From assembly GCA_014898415.1 (NCBI GenBank), contig RCTD01000010.1:1302001-1366000 (forward strand): a DNA stretch of 64,000 nt. The letters are read 5' to 3'. Below, piece by piece: positions 38,770 through 49,015 of the stretch. The notes below the pieces were generated by a model. It was not told the DNA's origin and did no database searches. It saw nothing but the letters and a program-made list of their open reading frames with translations. This stretch comes from Stromatinia cepivora (Eukaryota > Ascomycota > Leotiomycetes > Helotiales > Sclerotiniaceae). The stretch's first letter is position 1. Each line of letters begins with the position of its first letter. The translations under genes and the position numbers were made by a program.

Positions 38770-39993
38770 CAAATTTTCAAAAAGGAAATTTTCAATTTCT
38801 ATATAAGGGATTGTTGTCTATTCAGAATCCGGGGAGACGAATTATCTTTTGCCTATATAATAACAAACGACAATCTAATCGAAAAAGCAAAAATTATGAT
38901 TTGAGTATATAAAGAATTGGATTATAAAGGTTTAAAGTTATTGTATATTAAAGTACACAATTGTTATTGATGGAATGGGATATACAAGGATATAAAAAAT
39001 TGGGTGACTTCTTATTCCGTTTGTCAATTCAAATCGTCTAAATAAACAAATGAATTAATGATTACCATTTAGATTTTAGATATTTGGCATAAAGTTGATA
39101 TAGATATTACAAAAATACTTAACGATTATAGATTCAAATACTTTATTGTTTTACGAAAAGATTTGAATGATTAAATGGAAATTAAAGCCTTACAGAATAC
39201 TATTTTGAAAGTGATTGCCAAATTTCTTTATGAAGTAATCTATTGTTATAATCTCTTTGGAGAAATCATTATGGATAAAGGATCTGAGAATAAAGGTATT
39301 GTATTTGCTTATTGCGAAAAATATAGAATCGACAAAATCAAGATATCAATTTATTACCCATAAATCAATGGAATGGTAAAAAAAGATTATTATTTTATTA
39401 TAAAAGCATTTTCCTGTTTATTACAAAAAAAATATAGATAATCTGAATAATTGGAAACAATATTATTCACTGATTGTATTTCAATTTATAAACCGACAAA
39501 CAAAACACTGTTTGAATTGATTTATAGGCGGAAAACTATATTACCTTTTGAGATTACATATACAACTTGGAGGATCCTTGATTAGAAAAGTATACGAATC
39601 TGAGAAGATTTATTGATCATTAAAGCATAACAATTAAAAATACTAAATAAAAATATTGAGGAAGTAATCCTTTACAAATGGTATTATAGGGAAGATGATA
39701 AACTTCAATATAATCTCGATTGTAAAATATTGGATAAGAATATTCGAATTGGAAATATAATTCTATATTACAATCCCTAATCAAAAATCGATATATTTTG
39801 TAATACAAAACTTATTTTCAAATAATACAAATTTTACAAAATGACAAAAAAATTGAAGGGTCTTTTTATATATACTCTTGAAAAGATAAATGGTATCCTG
39901 TTTAATGGAATCTATACAAACGTTCATCTTAAGAAATATGTTTTGTACTCAGATCTTTTTGTAGATAACAATTTTAAGGATTTGTATGAATAA
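38770..39993 (+). pseudogene. Element D integrase remnant
   Basis: A degraded zinc-binding HHCC region (VHNCYWWNGIY-like, then SYSVCQFKSS) near 38950-39050 is followed by the core. Positions 39175-39363 encode 62 residues with GEIIMDKGSENKGIVFAYCEKY, the second catalytic Asp region, and ISIYYP. The C-terminal part to about 39993 keeps RIGNIILYYNP and LKKYVLYSD, typical of fungal gypsy integrase tails. Confidence 0.8.
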
Positions 39994-40438
39994 ATAAATC
40001 AAAAGAATCAAATTTCTAAATATCTATAGCTTTCCAAATAAAAGATAACAAACAATCAAGGATTATTCTTTACTTAATTATAAAATGATATAAAACCAAA
40101 AGGAAGAAAGCAAATACAATAAACCGAAGAGAAGTTATTGTTATAAGTTTCTGATTATTAATTAAGAAGTTCGATAAAGAAAGCTTCATAATCCTTGAAA
40201 GGGAAAGAGTGTTTGAATCCTTTTTGAAAAAACTTATTATATCATCGATCTCGTTTTTGAACAATTTGCGAACAATTCCTGAATAATACTTAAATAGTTC
40301 AATATTTTCTCTTTAAAATCTACTTTTTCTAATAATTTGATTTGAAATTATCAATTCTTTATTTGTACTTATTTTACTATTTATATAAGCTTTTATTTAA
40401 GTTTTGATATAATATCTGGAGAAGGATCTAATTAGATT

Positions 40439-43400
40439 ATGGCCTTTTGTTTTATTAGCAATAATATCCCTTTTCTTATCCGATACAAGAATTATTCCTT
40501 TAACAATGAAATCGAAGCATTTATATTCATTAAAACTCTTGAAGTTAAGGAAAAATACAATATTCTTGAACAATGATTCAATTACTTTATGAGTATTATT
40601 GATCTCATTAAAGATTTTGCAAATGAAATAAAAGATCGGATCGAAGATCAGAAGCTTTATAAAATAATTGATCTCTCCAAAACCGATTATTTTGTTAAAA
40701 ACAATAATACAATTCAATTTATCGAACAATATTATAATAAAGCCAAAGAAGATCTTAAAAATCTCGAAAGAATTTGGACAACTGTTTAAAGAAAAACTTT
40801 CGTCTATTTTTAATCAAAAGATATAAGTTTAAATAATACTTTAACAAGAATAGATATAATTTATTATATCTTTTATTTCAATCCTCAAATCCTTATAAAG
40901 TTTCTGAACAGATATATAATTGAATGTTTTATACAAAAGAAAGATAAAAAAACCAAAAAATATAGCCCTACAGATTTCCGTATTATATATGAATTCATTA
41001 TGAAAACTGATATAAAGAATAAAAAAGATTGGATATTTCTTTTTTATAATTTTATATAGAATCCTATTTTTAGAATCTATAGATTTATTTTCGATAATCT
41101 CGGATTTCTGAAAGAATATTGTAAAAGCGAAAACCCTTTTGAAACTCAATAAAGGGATAAATTTATCTATACAATGATTGCTGCAGAAACTGCCCTGGTA
41201 CTCTTTAACGATGATGATGATGAAAAGGAATTTAATGCTAAAGAACAATTGGAAGTAGTTGCTATATCAAATACCCTTTGTATACGCCGATTTTTCTATT
41301 TCCAAACAATTATATTAATTTCGGAACCTGCAATTACAAATATCGACAAATAGGAAAAGAAAGGTTATCATTTTGATTTTTCGAAAAAAGCCCCTTTTTA
41401 TTTATCTATTCTAGACAAATTCGTACCTCATTGTTGTACAATTGATTACAGTGCTGAATTTGTTTCAGACGATAACAATTCAATCTTCGATAATTTTAAG
41501 ACAATCTTAAATTCTTTATAGGAGCTGAAAAGCTGTTTTTGCGATTTAGATTATCAGTTTGAAAAAGGATAATATTCTTTAATGAACGACGGATATATTA
41601 CCAACCAAGTAGGATAGAAAGTTGTTACATCGCTGGGAGAATAAGTTATTATAAATGTTTTATGTATATACTATTTGCATACCCTAATAAAGCTTCTCGA
41701 TTTAAAATCGAAGTATATTTCGACCAAGGAACTATGAAACAGATTGGTTACTATTATTAGGAATCGAGAGTGTATTGACAAAATGAAGTTGATAAAGGTA
41801 TTCTATTCTTGGTTTTATCTGTATCAATCCTTAACTTTGGAATAATCAAAACAAATCTTCGATTTTAATCGATTCAATTCAATAAAAAGCTTTTATTCCC
41901 CTAATTCTAACAAAACTTTCAAAGATAATTTTCTTTTATTAGAATCATTAAATAAAGAATCCTTTAAGAATCAATTTATTTTATATATCCCTTTATTTCA
42001 ATACATTTTCGAACAAAAAAATAAATTCGATTTACAAAATGTTTACAAAGATATTTTTACTGCTTACAAATGATATTTCTGTAAAATCTTTAAAAAAGGC
42101 TCATTTCCAAATTATTACTTTTCGATTATTCAACTCCTTTTAAAATATAATCCTGCCTTATAGTATACCGTTATCCATACTCAGGAAAATAAAAAATTCC
42201 GTTTTGTACTAATACTTTTATCTATATTATATTTTCTTGATTATAATAAAAAGTTTAATCTTTGTTATTCCTTCTCTAACCTTTTTTATTTAATTTTTAA
42301 AAACAAATAAGAAAAAGTTTCAAAAAGAATAATTATCATAATCGATCTTTCTAAACCAAAGGAATCGATTAAAAGTTTTTATAAAGAATATCAAATCCTT
42401 ACTTTTCATAAACTAAATAACAATAATAATTTAATTCAAAAACTTTTAAAGAAGTATTCTTTTATTTATCAATTATAATATAATCTTAATTGGGTAATAA
42501 GGAAGGAAGTTTTCCAGAAGGCCGAACAAAAGAATCAGTTTCGTTGAAGGACTTTAATTAAATCTGAATTCTGAGCAATTGTAATTCGATCAAATGTTAT
42601 TTTGAGATATACTAGTTCTTTTGGATTCTATGAATCGATTTTAGTATTGATCTTCTATCTAATTATAATTTTGAATGAAAAGAATATAAAGGATAATAAC
42701 TTTTATAAAAACCTTCGGAGATCTTTTCAAAATCAGATTATCCTTTTTAAGTTAAACAAACTTAATAAAGAAGATCTTTATATTCTTTGATCCTTTTTTT
42801 TTAATATCAATTTTGTTCTACAAGATTATCTTTCTATAATCTTTTTAGGATATTTATTTTGGGATTTTAATATTATAAAAAAAATAGTAAACAGATTATT
42901 TGAAGTTAATAATAATGAATTCGAGTTTTGGTATAAACGATGGCATAATCTTGTAATAACGGATCTGATCATTCAATTTGAAGTATTCTAAGATAAGAAA
43001 AAGCAATAAGGAGATCAATCATTATTTGCAGATTATAATATGCTTTTACAAAGACAAGAAACTTTTCGTGATAAGGATTTCGAAGATGATGAATTCCTTG
43101 ATAGGGAAAATACTGGTAATTGGAAGGTTGTGAATTTAATTAATAAAGAATCCTCTACTAGGAAACCTCAACTTATACTAAAGAAATTTATTGGAAAAGG
43201 AAAAGAAATCGCAAAGTGAGAACCGATTTAGAATTAATCTGTAATGTTATTCAGTTCATCTCCAATTGGATCTTCTGGAATACAAAGTACCGCTTCAATC
43301 CTTAATACAGATTGTAAATTAGATGAAGAATAGATGAATCGTCTTTCAATAAGAAAGCCTTCTACAAGATCTAACAATAAAAGAAAGGATTATCCCTTTA

Positions 43401-43624
43401 ATACTGAACAAAAACCTATAACACCAAAAATCCTTATTTACCATTCAAATCATATTCAAGAATTATCAAAAAGTCCGATTACAAGTACAAAGTCCATTAT
43501 AAAACATCCAATTAAACATTCAAAAAAAGCTGGAAATAGAAAGGATAATAAAAATGCTTTTTAGGAATTTGAAATTCCTATCAAATTTAATAGAAAAGCG
43601 ATAGAAGCAGATTTGGATTAATAA
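40439..43624 (+). pseudogene. Extra reading frame of element D, about 1,060 codons, unknown function
   Basis: Downstream of integrase, one single frame can be read from the ATG at 40439 to a double stop (TAA TAA) at 43619-43624. The open pieces 40589-40789, 42602-42790 and 43334-43564 are all in this same frame. Roughly two dozen in-frame stops interrupt it, each explainable as a mutated Gln, Arg or Trp codon, and I saw no frameshift. Readable stretches include IKDFANEIKDRIEDQKLY, DDDDEKEFNAKEQLEVVA near 41210 and a basic, Ser-rich C-terminus (RLSIRKPSTRSNNKRKDYP). No gag, pol, env or other domain was recognised and no clear membrane segment stands out. Accessory frames beyond pol are known in some fungal gypsy elements; this one is unassigned. 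Confidence 0.6.
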
Positions 43625-43796
43625 GAATCTAAAATATACTGTTTTTTTAAGATAATCTTAAAAATTGCTTACCACCCTAATTTGTTAATATTCTAATTGG
43701 TTTTCCCTAACCTAATTGTTTTTTGATCTCTTTGGTTTTTACCTTTTGTAGTTGTCCTGAGGCCAAATAAAACATATATTCCAGAAAGAGAAAAGA

Positions 43797-44087
43797 TATA
43801 AGAAAGTTAGGATATCAAGGCCTAATATATAGTTAATTCGTAATCATATAATCATATGATTCTTTATAATTAGATATAAGAGAAAGCTTTGCTCCTCTCT
43901 CTTTGAAAGAAATCAATTGTTTTCCATTAGTCTTTTTGTACCTCATTTATATACAATCCAAATCATTATTTAAATCTACTAGTTTTACTACTTGAAACCT
44001 CTACAATGTAATCTGATCAATTCCAATTCCCATTTCCCCTTGCAGCGTGCTATCGGGACGCATGTATCTCGACCTACCTCTTTCACA
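43797..44087 (+). repeat. 3' LTR of element D
   Basis: A 291 bp repeat ending CCTCTTTCACA, preceded by a purine tract (AGAAAGAGAAAAGA) that fits a polypurine tract. It is followed by GTAT. Confidence 0.85.
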
Positions 44088-46070
44088 GTATATCATTATA
44101 TTTTTTAATTTCAATTGAAACTTCAAACAATATAATTCTGGATTTAAATATAGGAAATAAACAAATAAGGAATATAATATTAATAAAAACAAATCCATTT
44201 GCTCCAAAATCAATAAATACTTTTAATCGATAAGTATAACCATTTTTCGAAAGATTACAAAGAAAAATAAATACTTCTTTTTCTATAAATTTAATTAGAT
44301 CAAGAAATCTTATATTCTATATAATATTTAGAATGGAAACAGAATTTAAACATTTGGTTTTAAATGCTTTTCTTTTTTTAAACAGATATTCTATATAACT
44401 TCAATTGTAACTTTTAAACTGAAATCTTCTTCAATATCCCGATATTCTTCGAATTCTTTTGCTTCTTTTTGTATTATCTCAATCTCATTAAAATTATCAA
44501 TATAAAGCATCGATATATATACTGCTTCAGAAAAAAGAAAAAATAATAAATATTTAAAATTCGAATAGTTATTAGATATAACAAAGCTAATATATCCGAA
44601 AAAGGCATTCCGAAATGGAAATAGTTTCGGGAACATAAAGGTTCCAAAATTGAAGCTATTAAAACTCTAAAAAGATTGTAAGGGATTTATAGTAATTATT
44701 GATTTATAAATAGTTATAAAGATTTCTTAATTAATATAATATCGATTTCGTTTTTATAATGAAACTTTATTTTGATTTACTTTAATAAATATATTTGTAA
44801 ATTCTTTTATAATCTTATAATCCTTAATAAATATTATTATTATTCGCAAAAGAAAATCGGAAATCTTTTGTTTAAAATTCCTGAATAGAATCTTATTGTT
44901 GATAATCTTTATTTGAATAATAAATAATCTGAATTTCTTATATTATTCTAGGAAATTGTTATATCGAATTGTATTAGATATAATCTATATTTCGTATTAA
45001 AAACAAGCATCATCAATTTCAATTAGATTCCAATAGATCATTATAAACTATTCAATTAATTCAAATACTATGAATCAGAGTATTCGTATATAAAGAATAT
45101 AACAATATATTTATATTTCCGATTCGGTTTGATTGATTATATATATATAATATTATATCTTATTCTTAAATGATATAATATACAATTCGAATTATTTTAT
45201 AATCAATAATTACTACAAATTAGTTTTAAATTCAATATCATTGTTAAGTTTAGTAATAAGATTTGTAAGTTTTGATATATATATATTTTATTGCGAATTA
45301 TAATTGATATAGGAATACAATTTTGATTGATTAGATCAATTTCTTGAATAACAGGATCTTTGATTATTAAATGAATCATTATTTTTTGAAAGAAAAGGAA
45401 ACTTATCGAAAGATTTTGGATGATCAGATTGTTTGATTAAAGTTTTCTTTCTTTGATTTCGGGATTTTCGGGTTTATTTAAATGAAGATTCTTGGATTTC
45501 GATTAAAGGAATAAAAGGAATCCTAAATACTATTATTGATTTGAATACCTATATAAATATTACTTGAAATTCAAAAGAAGATTATACTATTGCAAAACTC
45601 ATTATCATTATAACTTTCAATTATCGATTCTCCTTTTTCAAACTTATAACTATTGTATAAAAATCTTATAATTGTAATAATGATTTGAAAGAAGCAATTG
45701 AACCATTGAAAATATCGATTTCATATACTAGAATCTTCTTTTTATTAGTTTTCTTTCTTCCAATAATAATATTATCCAATCCTATATTCATATTTTCTTC
45801 GAAGAATTGTTGAAATAATTAAGAAGAAAAAGAGGGTTCCTCAGAATATACTTTCGAAAATTCGGAGTATACAAGAAAAGAAGTTCGTTGTATTATAAAA
45901 GTGATAATATACTTCTAAAGGGATTTATATCTTCATCGATTAAATCAGAATAGATTTTCTTCCTCTAAATATAACATTTGTAAAAGTTCACCTAAGAAGG
46001 TATTATTAAAGTAAAATATTATTTGAAAGGCCATCAGATAGCCAGACATTTGTAAATGAATTATAGATAA
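44088..46070 (-). pseudogene. Gypsy copy B gag and start of protease
   Basis: On the - strand, near 44222, VFIDFGANGFV is a mutated IDSGANGF, the active site of a gypsy protease. It runs into element D at 44088 and resumes at 32866 (LIIELGNYNIILG). Upstream, the best gag piece is 44636-44391, 81 residues with EEYRDIEEDFSLKVTIEVI. The remainder up to the 5' LTR is degraded. Confidence 0.65.
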
Positions 46071-46352
46071 TATAATACACAAAAGCTATAATAAAACTAA
46101 ATAAACAAGATCAATTATATTCTTTAGAATCTACAATTGAAGAACTATAGCTCATAAAGAACAACTAGATATATATACACAAATATCCATTTATAGACTA
46201 CAAAATTATATATATATATTATTAAAGTTACCATTTTACTATACTAAATCATATGATTCGTAACGCATACACACGAATAATCAGCTCATAAATTGATATA
46301 GGAGATAAGAGGTATCACGTGGTTAGCCTCCTGTGGTTCACGATTTGTGACA
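46071..46352 (-). repeat. 5' LTR of gypsy copy B
   Basis: A 282 bp repeat, the least mutated copy of this LTR over its first 90 bases (TGTCACAAATCGTGAACC on the - strand). It is followed on the + strand by ATCTA, which matches the duplication at 22570-22574. Confidence 0.82.
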
Positions 46353-46745
46353 ATCTATATAATAATAAACCTTTCTATTTGCTAATATATAACAAACTGA
46401 ATACGGATTATATATTTGAGGAATTATATTGATCGACATTTTGAAGAATTGAATAAATTGAGAATGAATTAAGAATAAATTAAAATGAATTGTGAATGAA
46501 TTGAGTGAATACTATTATATATAGAAATAGAAAGAATTGAAAATATGAAAAGAATATAGTAAAATAAGGTGTTATGGGTCTTTAGGGCATTTGCGATTAA
46601 GCTAGTTCATTTGCGAATAGCCTCATTATTTCTATATACAGGTGTATTGCGGAATCAACTAGCTCATACGAATATTGGGCTCATTGCGAAATATACTATG
46701 TTGATTTCGCAATGCCGGATTTGCGCAATACCCTGGAACATATAT

Positions 46746-47702
46746 ATAACTCGGTTGTAGGAGTGGAAAGCAGCCGTTTGCAGCATGAAGAGGAAAGAAT
46801 AATATGGCAACAGCGCTCATGTATTTGGCTGAAATGAGAGGTGATTAGAGGATAAATATGGCGAAAGAAGGTGTTGGAGAAGAATGGTGATGGGAGGGGT
46901 GAAATGGTGTAGAGCTTATGGATATAGATAATTGGAGTTACATGCTTATTTCTTGATATCCCCTTTATTCTATGACTGGAATAACCTATGTGTAACGTAA
47001 CTTTGATAATTCTGCATTTTATGCGCTGGATCCTCTGGCATGTATGGCATAGTAAAGTATAGAATCCCACAATAGAAAGGTTATTTGTGTGAAATGACAA
47101 GAAAGCCTATTTGTAACTAGGTCACCCTTGTAGATTGAGCGAAGCATTGAGAAATACCAGTCCATCACAAGGGGTGGTGGTAGAGAATTCTCGTATATCT
47201 GTAACCTTTTTGTTCTTGTTCACGTCTTACTTGTGGGAATAGGATCTTTGTATATGGATCACTGCCTTAATGATTTAGATTCTTCTGGTGAACGCGCATT
47301 TGGAATTGTACAATGGATTCGGAAAAAAGGCAGGCATCGCATTGTTAATCAACGGTATTTATGTATGATCTCCAATGAATAAGAGCTCGAATCAAAAAGA
47401 AGTCACCGGCTTTAGATGTATAAGTCATAAAGTGAGGACGAGCTATTCTATTCCTAGACTAACTGGTCCTCAAAAGCCATCGAGAAATAAAGAAATGCCT
47501 TGCTATCCTTGACCAGCATCTAAACGAAACCTAGAAACTTTATGCTCCACATTGGAAAAGAACCAAGATAGAATCCTATGACCGTTGTCAACTGCCTGAA
47601 ATCTTCCGCAATACAGACAGATTCTAAGTGGAGTGTGCTTGATACTGTCAAAGCCTAGGTTATAAGTCAGTTAACAATTAATATCATCATGGAGGCTTTG
47701 TA
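46746..47702. other. Intergenic DNA, no supported gene
   Basis: Normal-composition DNA downstream of the interrupted host gene. The longest frame (46696-47100, - strand, 134 codons) has no domain and overlaps the TIR arm, so it is not called. It probably includes the 3' end of the host transcript. Confidence 0.5.
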
Positions 47703-48004
47703 TTACTTTGAGGGTTGATATTGATCTTCCCTGTCGCTGCCGTCAAATTCGTCACCTTCGTCACCTTCTTCTTCAGCATCCACTCTTTTTAGATTATACT
47801 GAGCAGCGGCAGCTTGAGCTGATTTAGCCTGAGAATTGGCAGTGACAGAACGGGAAGCTTCGAGTTGAGCAAAGACAGTTTTTACTTGGAGAGCGACAGC
47901 TTGAGCATCGTCCTCATAGTCTTCGTTATCTTCATTGTCTTCATCGTCCTCATCATCTTTAGCGTCATCATCTGGGAATTGAAAGTTAGGATTTGCATGT
48001 GCTT

Positions 48005-48009
48005 CCGCA
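48005..48009. repeat. Target site duplication CCGCA (left copy)
   Basis: CCGCA directly precedes the 5' LTR and is repeated at 53777-53781 after the 3' LTR. Keeping one copy restores the host reading frame. Confidence 0.9.
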
Positions 48010-48538
48010 TATAAGAATTTCTAATAAGTTTATTAAATCACTTAATAATATTAACCGAACCGATGGTTATATGATCACGTGATATATTAATAATATAATT
48101 TAATATTATTAAATTTTATTATTATATGAAATTTCGATCATATATCATACTAGAATGATTTATAATGGAATAGAATGTGATGGAAGCGTATAGAACTTTC
48201 TTATTTCTAAGGTTAAATATTATTGGTTACTATTTCATTTCATTATATAAAATGATTCTATAAGATTCGATTTAAATCGATCTTATTTATAATCATAGAA
48301 TATTATAGAATTTCATAGAATCTTATCAAATACTATAAATAAGAAGATTTTCTTCAAAGAATTCTTCTGAAAAACAAGCAAAATAAATTCAATATTCAAT
48401 ATACTTATATTTTGACTTTAACCATTATATATTCGATCACTCTTTTAAGCTATATAACTAAGTCTTCCACTATAATAATAGTGAATAATATTATTATTGT
48501 ATCATTCATTATTATTAACCAATCAACCTCCTCCAAGA
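48010..48538 (+). repeat. 5' LTR of the copia element
   Basis: 529 bp, starting TATAAGAATTTC and ending CCTCCAAGA. Ends are defined by the CCGCA duplication on the outside and the primer site on the inside. They are not the usual TG...CA. An inverted repeat TTAATAATAT/ATATTATTAA lies near 48086-48112. Confidence 0.9.
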
Positions 48539-48556
48539 GGTTATGAGCCCGGCTAG
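48539..48556 (+). promoter_or_regulatory. Primer-binding site, half-tRNA type (initiator Met)
   Basis: GGTTATGAGCCC directly follows the LTR. It is complementary to the anticodon arm of initiator tRNA-Met (GGGCTCATAACC), not to the tRNA 3' end. Drosophila copia is known to use a 5' half of this tRNA. This supports copia-type priming. Confidence 0.8.
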
Positions 48557-48663
48557 TTAAATAACTAGCTTAAAAAGGGTATTGGCTTGATTTAAAGCTA
48601 TAATATTATAGCTATTAAGCCGTCGAATATAATTATATCAATATAATATCGATATTATATTGA
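48552..48663 (+). promoter_or_regulatory. Three perfect palindromes in the copia leader
   Basis: 48552-48569 has arms GCTAGTTA/TAACTAGC, 48597-48612 is GCTATAATATTATAGC, and 48638-48663 is a 26 bp palindrome with the half-site TCAATATAATATC. They lie between the primer site and the gag start (49016) and could form RNA hairpins for dimerisation, packaging or reverse-transcription control. Function is inference. Confidence 0.65.
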
Positions 48664-49015
48664 AATACCATCGAAAATAAACCCTGAGGCCTGCGTCCCT
48701 GAAGCTAAACCTAATTGAGCGAATAAAATTAGGTCCCTAGACGATATATTTAAGCTATACGCTACCCATAGCGGGTGATATATCAATTCCTTCATACCAA
48801 GGTGCCCTAGCTTGATTAGGCTTCATTTTATATAGTTTAAAATAAAGATCTAATTTAAGAGGTGGCTGGTTTATAATTTTTAATCGAATTAATTTCGATA
48901 TCAATTCGAATCATAATCGAAATCCATTCAAAATTTTAATACTAAATTCATCAAAATTAGTATTAATTTTATATCAGATTAAAAGTCCATATAGCTTATA
49001 TATAAAGGCTTAAAA

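Larger units (their letters stand above)
32871..44087 (+). mobile_element. Large (11.2 kb) Ty3/gypsy retrotransposon D, RIP-degraded, inserted in the protease of gypsy copy B
   Basis: LTRs of exactly 291 bp (32871-33161 and 43797-44087) flank the element, with GTAT at 32867-32870 and 44088-44091. The order on the + strand is gag (about 33930-35360), protease (36049-36417), RT and RNase H (about 37200-38650) and integrase (38770-39993). This is the Ty3/gypsy order. A further 3.2 kb reading frame (40439-43624) lies between integrase and the 3' LTR, which explains the unusual size. LTR differences are almost all transitions. Copy B protease continues across the two flanks. Confidence 0.85.
22575..46352 (-). 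mobile_element. Ty3/gypsy retrotransposon copy B, complete but RIP-degraded, with two nested elements
   Basis: LTRs at 46071-46352 (5') and 22575-22856 (3') are flanked by ATCTA at 22570-22574 and 46353-46357. Removing the nested elements (24724-30209 and 32871-44087) leaves about 7.1 kb, the size of a standard gypsy element. Order on the - strand: 5' LTR, gag (about 46070-44300), protease (44222-44088 continuing at 32866), RT (32075-31734), RNase H (31334-30700), integrase (about 30650-30210 and 24723-23630), TTGATC tract, polypurine tract, 3' LTR. It is the same family as copy A but inverted. Confidence 0.85.
22158..46745. mobile_element. Possible small TIR element (about 0.8 kb) split by gypsy copy B
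   Basis: An inverted repeat faces outward from both sides of the gypsy insertion. The left arm (22158-22232) starts TATATGTTCCGGG and contains CGCAAATCCGGCATTGCG. The right arm (down from about 46745) gives on the other strand TATATGTTCCAGGG and the same core. With gypsy B and one target copy removed, the arms bound about 0.8 kb of AT-rich DNA with no frame. The TA-rich ends would fit a mariner-type MITE. Exact ends are uncertain. Confidence 0.45.

Noticed and set aside
40397..41248. Two - strand frames (110 and 135 codons) in element D
   Set aside because: They lie opposite the single continuous + strand accessory frame and are hydrophobic, as expected of the complement of Lys/Asn-rich coding DNA.
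22575..46352. Idea that the 24 kb AT-rich block is a mitochondrial or viral insertion
   Set aside because: LTR pairs, target duplications and gypsy/copia domain order explain the block fully as nested, RIP-mutated retrotransposons.
46696..47100. 134-codon - strand frame
   Set aside because: Overlaps the inverted arm of the possible TIR element, Cys/His/Ile-rich without domain pattern, no intron or start support.
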